47,949 nucleotides of DNA from Streptomyces alboflavus (GCF_000716675.1 NZ_JNXT01000063.1:1-47949); one strand, 5' to 3'; shown: positions 8,280 to 17,071, numbered from the stretch's first letter. Notes: a model not told the origin generated them from the sequence alone. Translations and numbers: made by a program.

Positions 8280-10817
8280 ATGACGTCTGCGCGCTCCGTC
8301 CCTGTGGTTCCGCCGCCGCCCACCGCCACGTACCGGCTTCAGGTGCAGCCGGACTTCCCGTTCGCGGCCGCCGCGCGAGCGGTGCCGTATCTGGCCTCGC
8401 TGGGGGTCTCGCACCTGCATCTGTCGCCCGTCCTGGAGGCGGTGCCGGGGTCGACGCACGGGTACGACGTCGTGGACCACGGGCGGGTGCGGGCGGAGCT
8501 GGGGGGTGAGGAGGGGCTGCGGGCGCTCGCGCGGACGGCTCGGGACGCCGGGCTCGGGCTCGTCGTGGACATCGTGCCGAACCACATGGCGGCGGTGCCG
8601 CGGCACAACCGGGCGCTGTGGGAGGTCCTGCGCGAGGGCCCGGACTCCCCGTACGCGCGCTGGTTCGACATCGACTGGGAGGCGGGCGACGGCAAGGTGC
8701 TGCTGCCCGTGCTCGGGCGAAGGCTCGGCCGGGAGCTGGAGCACCTGCGCGTGGAGGGCGGTGTGCTGCGCCACCACGACCAGGAGTTCCCGCTGCGGGC
8801 GGGCACGGAGGGGCTGCCGCTGCCGCGGCTCCTCGACGCCCAGTGGTACCGCCTGGCCTGGTGGCGCCTTGCCCGCACAGAGATCAACTACCGGCGCTTC
8901 TTCACCATCTCGGACCTCATCGCCGTCCGCGTGGAGGACCCGGAGGTGTTCGACGCGACGCACGCGACGGTGCTGCGGCTCCTGGCCGAGGGGGTCGTGG
9001 ACGGCCTGCGCGTGGACCACCCCGACGGCCTCGCCGACCCCGGGGCGTACCTCCAGCGGCTGCACGAGGCGACGGGCGGGCGCTGGACGGCCGTCGAGAA
9101 GATCCTGGCCGACGGGGAGCCGCTGCCCGCCGCCTGGCCGGTCGCGGGCACCACGGGCTACGACGCGCTGCGGCACGTCGACGGGGTCCTCACGGACGAG
9201 ACGGGCGCCGCCGAACTCCTCGCCCGCTACCGCGCGTTCGCGGCGCCGCCCGCCGACCGCGGCGGGGACTGGACGGCGACGCTGCGGCGCGCCGCGTACA
9301 AGGTCGTCACGCGCGAGCTTGCCGCCGAGGTCGACCGCCTCACGCGCGAGGCGGCGGCGCTGTGCGCGGCGGATCCCGCGCTGCGCGACCACGCGCCGTG
9401 GGCGCTGCGGACGGCGCTGCGGGAACTCCTCGTTCGTCTTGAGGTCTACCGTCCGTACGCCACCGGGGGCGCCGACCCCGAGACGGTCCTCACGGCCGGG
9501 GCGGCGCGCGAGGCCAAGCGGGTGTTCGCCGTCCCCGAGGAGGCCGAGGCCGTGGACGCGGTGCGGGACCTGGTGCTCGGCAGGGCGCCGGGCGACGGGG
9601 CGCGCGCGGCCTTCCGGGCGCGGTTCGGGCAGACCGCCGCCGCGCTGCGGGCCAAGTCGGTGGAGGACACGGCGTTCTACCGGCACGCGCCGCTCCTGTC
9701 CGCGGCCGAGGTGGGCGGCTCGCCCGCCCGGCCCGCCGTGGACGTGGCGGAGTTCCACGCGTACTGCGCGCGCGTGCAGCGCGACTGGCCGTACTCGGGC
9801 ACCGTCCTGACGACGCACGACTCCAAGCGCAGCGCGGACGTGCGGGCGGCCGTGAGCGTGCTCTCGCAGGTGCCCGCGCGGTGGGCGGCGCTGCTCGCGG
9901 AGCTGACGCGCAGGACCGCGCGGGCGGGCGGCAGCCGGGCGCCCGACCCCCAACTGGCGTGGGCCGCCTGGCAGACGGCGTTCGGGTTCGCCCCTTCGGC
10001 GCTCACGGCGGGGGCCGCGGCGGAGGCCGGGCCGTACGGCCGGCGGCTCCAGGGGGCGCTGTTGAAGCACGTCCGGGAGGCCGGGCTGCACACGAGCTGG
10101 ACGGAGCCCGACGAGGCGTACGAGGGGGCGGTGACGGCGTTCCTTCAAGCCGGGCCGTGCGGGCCGCCGCTGCACGCGGTGACCGAGTTCGCCGCGGAGC
10201 TGGCACCGCACGTGCGGGCCAACGTGCTCGCCGGGGCGCTGCTGCACCTGACGATGCCCGGGGTGCCGGACCTCTATCAGGGCACCGAGCGCGACTACCG
10301 GGCGCTGGTGGACCCGGACAACCGGCATCCCGTGGCGTTCGGCGATCCCCTCGACGCCTCCGGGGGCGTGCTCGACGGGGCGGCGGACTCCTCGGACCCG
10401 GCGCCTCCGGAGTGGGACCCGTCGCTTCCGGAGAAGGGCGGGGGCGGCGCGCGGGACCTGTCCGCCGAGAAGCTGGCGGTGACCGTCGCGGCGCTGCGGC
10501 TGCGGGCACGGCGGCCGGAACTCTTCGGCGGCGCGGGCACGTACGAGCCGCTGGCCGCGACGGGTCCCGGCGCCGGGCACTGCCTCGCGCACACGCGCTC
10601 CGGGGGCGTCGTGGTGGCCGTGACACGCCTGTCCCTGCGGCTCGCCGACGCGGGCGGCTGGGGGGACACCGCGCTGCCGCTCCCCGAGGGCGACTGGGCC
10701 GATCTGCTCGTACCGGGGCGGCGGTTCAGCGGGCACGCGCGCGTGGCGGACGTGTTCGCGGAACTGCCGGTGGCGCTCCTGGAACGCACGGGGGAAGCGC
10801 CGCGCACGGGACGGTGA
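8280..10817 (+). CDS. treY: Malto-oligosyltrehalose synthase TreY
   Basis: This 845-residue GH13 enzyme converts the reducing-end alpha-1,4 glucose of malto-oligosaccharides to an alpha,alpha-1,1 linkage, making maltooligosyl trehalose. It starts with the family-typical TATYRLQVQPDFPF and YLASLGVSHLHLSPVLEAVPGSTHGYDVVDH. Region I is DIVPNHMA and region II is DGLRVDHPDG with the nucleophile at about D246. The frame stays open far upstream, but family similarity begins only after the ATG at 8280, so I start there. The ribosome site is weak. It is somewhat longer than many homologues because of inserts around residues 690-730. It works between GlgX and TreZ. Confidence 0.95.
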   Translation: MTSARSVPVVPPPPTATYRLQVQPDFPFAAAARAVPYLASLGVSHLHLSPVLEAVPGSTHGYDVVDHGRVRAELGGEEGLRALARTARDAGLGLVVDIVPNHMAAVPRHNRALWEVLREGPDSPYARWFDIDWEAGDGKVLLPVLGRRLGRELEHLRVEGGVLRHHDQEFPLRAGTEGLPLPRLLDAQWYRLAWWRLARTEINYRRFFTISDLIAVRVEDPEVFDATHATVLRLLAEGVVDGLRVDHPDGLADPGAYLQRLHEATGGRWTAVEKILADGEPLPAAWPVAGTTGYDALRHVDGVLTDETGAAELLARYRAFAAPPADRGGDWTATLRRAAYKVVTRELAAEVDRLTREAAALCAADPALRDHAPWALRTALRELLVRLEVYRPYATGGADPETVLTAGAAREAKRVFAVPEEAEAVDAVRDLVLGRAPGDGARAAFRARFGQTAAALRAKSVEDTAFYRHAPLLSAAEVGGSPARPAVDVAEFHAYCARVQRDWPYSGTVLTTHDSKRSADVRAAVSVLSQVPARWAALLAELTRRTARAGGSRAPDPQLAWAAWQTAFGFAPSALTAGAAAEAGPYGRRLQGALLKHVREAGLHTSWTEPDEAYEGAVTAFLQAGPCGPPLHAVTEFAAELAPHVRANVLAGALLHLTMPGVPDLYQGTERDYRALVDPDNRHPVAFGDPLDASGGVLDGAADSSDPAPPEWDPSLPEKGGGGARDLSAEKLAVTVAALRLRARRPELFGGAGTYEPLAATGPGAGHCLAHTRSGGVVVAVTRLSLRLADAGGWGDTALPLPEGDWADLLVPGRRFSGHARVADVFAELPVALLERTGEAPRTGR

Positions 10818-10873
10818 CGCGGCGGAGGCGTGCCCTTCTTGCGCGGGCCCTGGGGAGCCCGGGTCCGGAGTGC

Positions 10874-10902
10874 TTGACACCTGAACCGCCGCGTGGCGTA
10901 CT
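10874..10902 (+). promoter_or_regulatory. Putative vegetative promoter of the carboxypeptidase gene
   Basis: A perfect TTGACA at 10874-10879 is followed after 17 bp by CGTACT (10897-10902), a weak -10. Transcription would begin near 10908. That is downstream of the first possible GTG (10893) and upstream of the GTG at 10935, so it supports the latter as the start. Confidence 0.4.
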
Positions 10903-10934
10903 GCGGATTGCGTCAGCGGACGGACCAGCGGGGG

Positions 10935-12185
10935 GTGAGTCAACTGGCGGAAAACCGCTATCCCACGGTTCCCGAACTCGTCCGGTCTGTTCGGGAGCTT
11001 GCGGCCCACCGTCCCGAACTGAGCACGCTGCGCCGCGTCGGCACCTCACGCGGCGGCCGTCCCCTGCACCTGCTGTCCGTGGGCCACTCCCCCCACGCCG
11101 TCCTGGTGGTCGCGGGCGCCCACGCCAACGAGCCCACCGGCGGCTCGACCCTCCTCGCGCTCGCCGAACAGGCCGTGCGCACCAGGGCGTTGCGGGCGGA
11201 CACCTCCTGGCACTTCCTGCTGTGCGCGGACCCGGACGGCGCGAGCCTGCACCGGACCCCGGCGCCGCGCAGCCTCCTCGACTACCACCGGCACTTCTTC
11301 CGCCCGGCGGGCCCCGAGCAGCCCGAGTGGTCGCCCTCGGTGCTCCCGCCGGACCGGCTGCCGCCGGAGACCCGCGCCCTGACCGGCGTCATCGACGAAC
11401 TGCGGCCCTTCCTGCAGGTGTCCCTGCACTGCACGGACCTCGGCGGCAGCTGGGTGCAGCTGACCCGGGACATCCCGGGGCTCGCCGAGCCGTTCGCCAA
11501 GTCGGCGGCCCGCCTCGGCATCCCGGTGGAGACGGGCGCGTCGGACGCGGCCGGGTGGCCGGTGTCCGGGCCGGGCGTGCACGTGCTGCCGGGCCCCGGG
11601 TCAGCGGCGGCGTACCCGAGCCTGCCGGAGGACGCCCGGCACACGACGTGGCACCACGCGCACCGCTACGGCGGTACGACCGCCATCGTGGAGGTGCCGA
11701 TGTGGGCGAGCGACACGGTGGGCGACGTCGCGGCGCACCCGGCGCCGCGCACGGCGATGCGGACCTTCGCGTCCCGGCTGCGGCACGACGCGCGCCTGGT
11801 GGAGGAGGTGCTCAGGGACGCGCTGCCCCGGCTGCCGCGCGCGGAGGGACCGCTGCTGCGGGCGGCCAAGTGGGCGCTCGGCCTGGTGCCGGGGCTCGCC
11901 GACGACTGGGGGCGGCTGCCGCCCGCGGGCACGTCGATGGCGTACATCGGGAGCGTCGACGCGTTCGGGCGGCGGCTGCCGCTGCGGGCGGCGGCGATGC
12001 TGCTTCGGGTGCTCGACAGCGCGGGTGACCGGGCGGCGCCGCGTCTTGACCGGCTCGTGACGCAGTGGAGCGAGACGTTCGCCGAGCGGTTCGGGGCGCG
12101 CTGGGTGCCGCTGGAGCACCAGGTGGAGCACCAGGCACGGACGGCGGTGGAGGCGGCGCGGCACGCGCGCGAGGCACTGGGCTGA
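10935..12185 (+). CDS. M14-family zinc carboxypeptidase-like protein
   Basis: The product of about 416 residues has the M14 metallopeptidase core. The zinc ligands are H63 and E66 in GAHANEPT and H165 in SLHCTD, and the catalytic Glu is E253 in TAIVEVPMW. Such enzymes cleave C-terminal residues from peptides or act as amidases on cell-wall peptides. No signal peptide is visible, so it probably acts inside the cell. The GTG at 10935 is favoured because a TTGACA promoter precedes it; a GTG at 10893 would add 14 residues. The C-terminal 130 residues are a helical extension. It is convergent with the FHA gene. Confidence 0.82.
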   Translation: MSQLAENRYPTVPELVRSVRELAAHRPELSTLRRVGTSRGGRPLHLLSVGHSPHAVLVVAGAHANEPTGGSTLLALAEQAVRTRALRADTSWHFLLCADPDGASLHRTPAPRSLLDYHRHFFRPAGPEQPEWSPSVLPPDRLPPETRALTGVIDELRPFLQVSLHCTDLGGSWVQLTRDIPGLAEPFAKSAARLGIPVETGASDAAGWPVSGPGVHVLPGPGSAAAYPSLPEDARHTTWHHAHRYGGTTAIVEVPMWASDTVGDVAAHPAPRTAMRTFASRLRHDARLVEEVLRDALPRLPRAEGPLLRAAKWALGLVPGLADDWGRLPPAGTSMAYIGSVDAFGRRLPLRAAAMLLRVLDSAGDRAAPRLDRLVTQWSETFAERFGARWVPLEHQVEHQARTAVEAARHAREALG

Positions 12186-12196
12186 GGGGCGCGGGG

Positions 12197-12234
12197 CGGC
12201 TCGGGGGTACGTGCGCGGGGTGCGCGCGGAGCCG
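12197..12234. terminator. Possible bidirectional stem-loop between convergent genes
   Basis: CGGCTC (12197-12202) pairs with GAGCCG (12229-12234), enclosing an inner GC hairpin. It sits between the stops of the carboxypeptidase and the FHA gene. There is no T-tract, which is common for Streptomyces terminators. Confidence 0.35.
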
Positions 12235-12249
12235 GGGTGCGGGTCTCGC

Positions 12250-12810
12250 TCAGGCCGTCGCGAGGCAGAACGACAGGCTCCCGAAGGACACCTGGTCCCC
12301 GGCCTGCACGACGGCGGCGCCGATCACCCGGCGGCCGTTCACCGACGTGCCGTTGGTCGAGCCGAGGTCGCGCAGGACCCACATGCCGCCCTGCGCGGAC
12401 AGTTCGGCGTGCAGCCGCGAGACCGTGTCGTGGCTGAGGCGCAGGCCGTTCGCCGGGTCGCGGCCGATCCGCAGCGGGTACGCGCCGGGCGCGGGGAGCA
12501 GCAGCTTGGGCAGCCGCTCGGACTGCCAGGCCCTGCGCAGCTTCACCGTGAACCCGGACACCGCGCCCACGGAGCCGAGCACCAGCTTCGACCAGCGGCC
12601 CTCGGTGCGCAGGTCGGCGGTGAGCGCCGCCAGTTCGTCCCGGCGCCGGGCGGCGAGGGCCAGCTCCATGCGCCGTACGAACGTGTCGTGCGAGAGCCGG
12701 CCGAGCGCCGCGCCCTCTCTGAGCACCTCAAGGGCCCGCTCCCGCTCGGCGTCGGTCAGCCGCACCGGGTTGGTACCGGACTCGGAGGGCAGCGAAGAAG
12801 GCGAGGTCAC
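12250..12810 (-). CDS. DUF1707 and FHA domain protein
   Basis: The 186-residue protein has an N-terminal DUF1707 domain (LTDAERERALEVLREGAALG, then LSHDTFVRRMELALAARRRDEL, about residues 18-65). A linker leads to a C-terminal FHA domain (about 105-180). FHA hallmarks are visible: LRIGRDPANGLRL, SHDTVSRLHAEL, DLGSTNGTSVNG. FHA domains bind phosphothreonine peptides, so this is likely a reader for a Ser/Thr kinase. Its partner is not adjacent; the kinase at 44,761 is 32 kb away and there is no evidence linking them. It is a stand-alone gene. Confidence 0.9.
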   Translation of the reverse strand: MTSPSSLPSESGTNPVRLTDAERERALEVLREGAALGRLSHDTFVRRMELALAARRRDELAALTADLRTEGRWSKLVLGSVGAVSGFTVKLRRAWQSERLPKLLLPAPGAYPLRIGRDPANGLRLSHDTVSRLHAELSAQGGMWVLRDLGSTNGTSVNGRRVIGAAVVQAGDQVSFGSLSFCLATA

Positions 12811-12929
12811 GTCGCCAATTGTCGGCCAGGTGCGTCCGGGTGTCCAGAAAGCACCGGCTCACTCCCGAGCGCGCTCCGGGGCCGCTCCGGAGTCGTGGGG
12901 CGCTGCCGCCGCGCCGGGTCCGGCGCGGA

Positions 12930-14492
12930 CTACGGGTCCGTGGGCTCCGTGGGCTCCGGGATCTCACGCGGTGGGAGCGGGCGGGTGGCCGGGCCGTGCA
13001 GGACCGAACCGTCCGTGGCGAAGCGGGAGCCGTGGCAGGGGCATTCCCAGGCCTGTTCGGCGTTGTTGAAGTGCACCAGGCAGCCGAGGTGCGTGCAGCG
13101 CGCGGACAGGGCGCTGACCTGTCCGGACTCGTCGCGGTGGACCGCGCAGCGGCGGCCGTCCAGGCGCACGACGGCGCCGCTGCCGAGCGGGATGTCCCGC
13201 ACCGAGTCGACGTGGGTGGTGTGCAGCCGGTCGCCGACGAAGTGCTTGGCCACGGCTGCCTGGTGGGCGGCGAGCCGGGCCGCGTCACGGACCGGCGGCA
13301 GTCGGCGCGGGTCGTACAGCTCGGTCCAGGGGGGCCTCGGACCGCCCGCGACATGGGCCGTGAGCAGGCGCCCCGCCATGACGCCGTTGCTCATTCCCCA
13401 GCCACCGAACCCGGTGGCGACATAGACGTGCTGCGTGCCGGGGTGGGCGTGACCGACATAGGGGAGGTGGTCGACGGAGTCGTTGTCCTGGGCGGCCCAG
13501 CGGTAGCCGATGTCAGCCTCGGCGAAGTGCGGCAGCTGTGCGCCCGCCCACTGAGTGAGGCGTTCGAGCCGCTCACGTACGTCGGCCGTGCCCGGTTCGA
13601 ACGACTCGCCGGTGACGATGAGCAGTCGGCGCCCGTCGTCGTAGGGCGCGCCGCGCAGCGAACGCACCCCGTCCTCCGGCGTGAGGTACATGCCGCGGGG
13701 TGCCGCGTCCGACGGCACCGGCGCCGCGACCACCCACTCCCGCCGGGGCTTGAGCAGGGTGAAGAGCAGGCTGCGGTCGAAGACCGGGTAGTGCGTGGCG
13801 ATGACCGCGTCGCGGGACTCCACCGTGGTGCCGCTCTCGGTGGTCAGGCGGCAGCGGTGGCCGTCGTGCAGGCCGGTGACCCTGGCGCGCTCGAAGATCC
13901 GTCCCCCGGAGCTCGTGAAGTGCTCGGCGAGTGCCAGGAGGAACTTCCGTGGGTGGAACTGCAGTTGGCCTTCCACGCGGACCGCGCCCGCGATGTCGAA
14001 GGGCAGGTCGGTGTCGGTCACGAAGGAGGCGTCGAGCCCGGCCCCGCGCGCTGCCGCCGCCTCCTGTTCCAGTTCCTCGACGCGCCCCGGGTCCTGCGCG
14101 TAGGTGAGGGCGGGGGCGCGCTCCAGATCGGCGTCGATGCCGAGTTCGGCGCACAGGGACACGGTCCGCTCCACGGCCTCCTGCTGCGACCGCGCGTACA
14201 GCGCGGCGTCGTCGGCGCCCCGCTCCGCTTCGAGGCGCGCGTACATGAGGCCGTGTGCGGCGGTCATCTTGGCCGAGGTGTAGCCGCTCACGCCGGCGGC
14301 GATGCGGTCCGCCTCCAGGACGACGACGTCGAGGCCGGCGCGGAGCAGGTCCCACGCGGTGCACAGGCCCGCGATGCCGCCGCCGACGACCGCGACGTCC
14401 GCGGTGAGGTCCGCGTCCGGGGCCGGGTAGCGAGTGGAAGGTGTGGTCGCCATCCAGTACGACTCATCGATCGGCGGGCGAGGTGCGTCCAT
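12930..14492 (-). CDS. FAD-dependent oxidoreductase with C-terminal Rieske [2Fe-2S] domain
   Basis: The 520-residue protein fuses a DAO-type flavin oxidoreductase to a Rieske ferredoxin. The dinucleotide-binding loop is VVGGGIAGL (G37, G39, G42). The C-terminal cluster ligands are Cys-x-His in RCTHLGC and Cys-x2-His in CPCHGS. The FAD domain probably oxidises a small amine or similar substrate and passes electrons to the cluster; the substrate is unknown. The ATG at 14492 is chosen because AGGAGG stands a few bases before it; an upstream in-frame ATG at 14558 lacks this. This domain fusion is widespread in Actinobacteria. It is divergent from csbD. Confidence 0.9.
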   Translation of the reverse strand: MDAPRPPIDESYWMATTPSTRYPAPDADLTADVAVVGGGIAGLCTAWDLLRAGLDVVVLEADRIAAGVSGYTSAKMTAAHGLMYARLEAERGADDAALYARSQQEAVERTVSLCAELGIDADLERAPALTYAQDPGRVEELEQEAAAARGAGLDASFVTDTDLPFDIAGAVRVEGQLQFHPRKFLLALAEHFTSSGGRIFERARVTGLHDGHRCRLTTESGTTVESRDAVIATHYPVFDRSLLFTLLKPRREWVVAAPVPSDAAPRGMYLTPEDGVRSLRGAPYDDGRRLLIVTGESFEPGTADVRERLERLTQWAGAQLPHFAEADIGYRWAAQDNDSVDHLPYVGHAHPGTQHVYVATGFGGWGMSNGVMAGRLLTAHVAGGPRPPWTELYDPRRLPPVRDAARLAAHQAAVAKHFVGDRLHTTHVDSVRDIPLGSGAVVRLDGRRCAVHRDESGQVSALSARCTHLGCLVHFNNAEQAWECPCHGSRFATDGSVLHGPATRPLPPREIPEPTEPTDP

Positions 14493-14657
14493 GTCTCCTC
14501 CTGGGAGGAACATCCGGGCCGTGCCGTCCATCTCAGCGTACGGGAAAGGGTCTGACACCTCTCCCCGACAACTACTCTCTGCGACGCTCCCGCGCGCAGG
14601 ACGGGCGGTACCGGCTTACGTTGAGCGGGACCGACACACCCTCAGCAAGGAGGAGCC

Positions 14658-14849
14658 ATGGCCGACAAGGGCGGCATGGACAAGGCAAAGGGCAAGGCCA
14701 AGGAAATGACCGGCAAGATGACCGGCAACCGCGAGCGGGAGGTCGAGGGCAAGGTCGACCAGGCCCGCGGCGAGGTCAAGAAAGTCATGGGTGAGGCCCG
14801 GGACCGCGCGCGCGAGGCGGCATCCTCCAGGCGTCGGGACGAAAGCTGA
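14658..14849 (+). CDS. CsbD-family small stress protein
   Basis: This 63-residue, Lys/Glu/Gly-rich helical protein has the CsbD pattern MDKAKGKAKEMTGKMTGN followed by EVEGKVDQARGEVKKVMGEA. CsbD proteins are abundant general-stress products of unknown biochemical role, usually under SigB-type control in Bacillus and Streptomyces. A strong AAGGAGGAG site precedes the ATG. A large hairpin terminator follows 31 bp after the stop, so it is a monocistronic unit. I could not confirm a SigB-type promoter in the 165 bp upstream. Confidence 0.92.
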   Translation: MADKGGMDKAKGKAKEMTGKMTGNREREVEGKVDQARGEVKKVMGEARDRAREAASSRRRDES

Positions 14850-14854
14850 CGTTT

Positions 14855-14870
14855 GCCGGTGTTCACCGGC
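14855..14870. other. Small perfect hairpin after csbD
   Basis: GCCGGTG (14855-14861) and CACCGGC (14864-14870) form a 7-bp stem with a 2-nt loop, just after the csbD stop. It may stabilise the mRNA end or add to the stronger hairpin that follows. Confidence 0.4.
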
Positions 14871-14880
14871 GGCACGTGTC

Positions 14881-14940
14881 GAGCCGCCCCCGTCAGGGCC
14901 CCGGGTCGCTCCCGGGGAACGCCCCTGACGGGGGCGGCTC
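14881..14940 (+). terminator. Very strong hairpin terminator of csbD
   Basis: GAGCCGCCCCCGTCAGGG (14881-14898) is a perfect 18-bp match to the reverse complement of 14923-14940. Inside is a second 7-bp stem (CCCCGGG and CCCGGGG, 14899-14917) with a 5-nt loop. The nearly continuous 25-bp GC stem is far stronger than typical. It fits a factor-independent terminator without a U-tract, as often seen in Streptomyces. Confidence 0.8.
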
Positions 14941-15230
14941 GCATGCGCGCCTGGGGGGCTCACGGGCTTCCCGTGCGGGCCGGGGACTCACGCCGCAGGC
15001 CGCGTGCTCACGAAGGCCCGCCCGCCGCGCGCCGCAGGACCAGCGGCAGGGCGGTCACAGAGAGTGACATGGGGCGGTCGGCCGGGCAACGCGGAACCGC
15101 CGACACCAGCTCGCCGAAATCCGTTGAAAACCGCCGAACCCCTCCGCCTCGATCACGTCTGGCGCACCATGGACGACGAACCGGCAGAGTCGCTGGACGC
15201 GGGCACGAATCGACGGACGAGGGGCTGACG
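14941..15230. other. Gene-free stretch before treZ
   Basis: Frames here stay open because of GC bias, but none has a convincing start or recognisable product. It presumably carries the treZ promoter, for which I cannot name boxes with confidence. Confidence 0.5.
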
Positions 15231-16976
15231 GTGAGGTTCGAGGTGTGGGCGCCGCGCGCGGAGCGGGTGGATCTGGTCCTGGACGGCGGCGCGCGGGCGT
15301 TGGCGCGGGACGAGGAGCGCCCGGGGTGGTGGGCGGTGGAGGCGGCGGCGGCCGACGGCACGCGCTACGGCTTCTCGCTGGACGGCGGCCCCGCGCTGCC
15401 CGACCCCCGCTCGGCGCGCCAGCCCGAAGGGCCCGACGGGCTGAGCGCGGTCGTGGACCACGACCGGTACGCGTGGCGGACGCCGTGGGCGGGGCGCGGC
15501 CTGCGCGCCGCGGTGCTCTACGAGCTGCACGTGGGCACGTACACCCCCGAAGGCACCCTGGACGCGGCCGCGGAACGCCTCGGCCACCTCGCCGGACTCG
15601 GCGTCACACACGTCGAGTTGATGCCGCTGTGCCCCTTCCCCGGGCGGCACGGCTGGGGCTACGAGGGGGTGTCGCTGTGGGCCGTGCACGAGCCGTACGG
15701 CGGCCCCCAGGCGCTGAAACGGTTCGTCGACGCGGCGCACGCGCACGGGCTCGGTGTGGTCCTCGACGTGGTGCACAACCACCTGGGCCCGTCCGGCAAC
15801 CATCTGCCCGCGTACGGGCCCTACTTCACGGACACCCACCAGACGCCGTGGGGCGCCGCGGTGAACCTGGACGCGCCAGGATCGGACGAGGTGCGGGCGT
15901 ATCTGGTGGGCAGCGCGCTCGCCTGGTTGCGGGAGTACCGGATCGACGGGCTGCGCCTGGACGCCGTGCACGCGCTGCGGGACACCCGCGCCCTGCACTT
16001 CCTGGAGGAGCTCGCGGCGGCCGTGGACGGCCTCGCGGACGAACTGGGCAGGCCGCTCGCCCTGGTCGGCGAGTCCGACCTGAACGACCCGCGCGTCATC
16101 ACCCCGCGCGCGGGCGGCGGCCTCGGCCTGCACGCGCAGTGGAACGACGACTTCCACCACGCCCTGCACGCCACCCTCACCGGCGAGTCCCAGGGCTACT
16201 ACGCGGACTTCGCGGCGACGCCCCTGGCCGCGCTCGCCAAGACGCTCACCCACGGCTTCTTCCACGACGGCACGTACTCGACGTTCCGTGGGCGCGGCCA
16301 CGGGCGTCCGGTCGACCGCACCCGCACGCCCGCGTACCGGCTGCTCGGCTACGCGCAGACGCACGACCAGATCGGCAACCGCGCCCAGGGCGACCGGCTC
16401 TCCGCCTCGCTGTCCCCCGGGCTGCTCGCGTGCGGGGCGGCGCTGACGCTCACCGGGCCCTTCACGCCGATGCTGTTCATGGGCGAGGAGTGGGCGGCCG
16501 GTACGCCCTGGCAGTTCTTCACCGACCACACCGACCCGGACCTCGCGGAGGCCGTGCGCCGGGGCAGGCGGCGGGAGTTCGCCGCGCACGGCTGGACGGA
16601 GGAGCAGATCCCGGACCCGCAGGACCCGGCGACCCGCGAGCGCTCCTGCCTCGACTGGTCGGAGCCGCGGCGCGAGCCGCACGCGCGCGTGCTCGCCTGG
16701 TACCGCGAGCTGATCGCGCTGCGCCGCGCCCGCGCGGACCTGACGGACCCGGATCTGGCGGCGGTCCGGGTGGCGTACGACGAGGCGGCGCGCTGGTTCG
16801 CGGTGCGGCGCGGTGATCTGCGGGTCGCCGTGAACCTGTCCGGTTCGGAGGCCGCGGTCCCGCTGGGCGTGCCCCACGCGCGCGTGCTCGCCGCCTGGGA
16901 CGCGGTCGAGGCTCCGGGGGCGGACGGGGTCCTTGGGCTGCCGGCGGAGTCGTGCGCGGTGCTCGCCCTCGTGTAG
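15231..16976 (+). CDS. treZ: Malto-oligosyltrehalose trehalohydrolase TreZ
   Basis: The 581-residue GH13 enzyme releases free trehalose from maltooligosyl trehalose made by TreY. It begins with an N-terminal CBM48-like domain (RFEVWAPRAERVDLVLDGG). The catalytic motifs are DVVHNHLG, DGLRLDAVHAL (nucleophile D244), LVGESDLND (acid/base E281) and the region IV motif QTHDQIGNR. The GTG at 15231 is chosen because it directly precedes the conserved N-terminus and follows GAGG by about 8 nt; the open frame upstream is not conserved. It lies 4.4 kb after treY rather than adjacent, so the trehalose genes are clustered but not one operon. Confidence 0.94.
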   Translation: MRFEVWAPRAERVDLVLDGGARALARDEERPGWWAVEAAAADGTRYGFSLDGGPALPDPRSARQPEGPDGLSAVVDHDRYAWRTPWAGRGLRAAVLYELHVGTYTPEGTLDAAAERLGHLAGLGVTHVELMPLCPFPGRHGWGYEGVSLWAVHEPYGGPQALKRFVDAAHAHGLGVVLDVVHNHLGPSGNHLPAYGPYFTDTHQTPWGAAVNLDAPGSDEVRAYLVGSALAWLREYRIDGLRLDAVHALRDTRALHFLEELAAAVDGLADELGRPLALVGESDLNDPRVITPRAGGGLGLHAQWNDDFHHALHATLTGESQGYYADFAATPLAALAKTLTHGFFHDGTYSTFRGRGHGRPVDRTRTPAYRLLGYAQTHDQIGNRAQGDRLSASLSPGLLACGAALTLTGPFTPMLFMGEEWAAGTPWQFFTDHTDPDLAEAVRRGRRREFAAHGWTEEQIPDPQDPATRERSCLDWSEPRREPHARVLAWYRELIALRRARADLTDPDLAAVRVAYDEAARWFAVRRGDLRVAVNLSGSEAAVPLGVPHARVLAAWDAVEAPGADGVLGLPAESCAVLALV

Positions 16977-17000
16977 GGGCGTGGCGGCGGCGCGCGGAAC

Positions 17001-17050
17001 CTTGACTTGGACGCTTGACTTGGACGCTTGACTTGGACGCTTGACTTCAA
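17001..17050 (+). repeat. 13-bp tandem repeat upstream of the aldo/keto reductase
   Basis: CTTGACTTGGACG occurs three times exactly (17001-17013, 17014-17026, 17027-17039). A fourth, diverged unit CTTGACTTCAA begins at 17040. Each unit contains TTGACT, the -35 hexamer used by the adjoining promoter. Polymerase slippage or unequal exchange could create such arrays. Confidence 0.85.
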
Positions 17051-17071
17051 CAGCGGTTGAACTTCTAGTCT
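17041..17071 (+). promoter_or_regulatory. MerR-type promoter and operator
   Basis: TTGACT (17041-17046) and TAGTCT (17066-17071) are separated by 19 bp, the elongated spacing typical of MerR-family-activated promoters. The spacer carries the inverted repeat TTCAAC-AGCG-GTTGAA (17046-17061). The expected start site near 17078 leaves a short leader before the ATG at 17097. No merR gene is in this window, so the regulator would act in trans. Confidence 0.65.

Noticed and set aside
10893..10934. Start of the M14 carboxypeptidase at the GTG at 10893
   Set aside because: It lies within the spacer and -10 region of a TTGACA promoter, so the later GTG at 10935 fits better, though this is not certain.
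8208..11009. A 933-codon minus-strand open frame opposite treY
   Set aside because: It is antisense to a gene with all TreY motifs, and its Arg/Pro/His-rich composition is typical of a shadow frame.
14853..15230. Extension of treZ upstream to include the terminator region
   Set aside because: The frame crosses the strong csbD hairpin and shows no conserved sequence; the GTG at 15231 directly precedes the CBM48-like start.
17001..17050. The 13-bp repeats as insertion-sequence target duplications or attachment sites
   Set aside because: There are three exact adjacent copies plus a diverged one with no transposase or integrase nearby; slippage of a promoter element explains them better.
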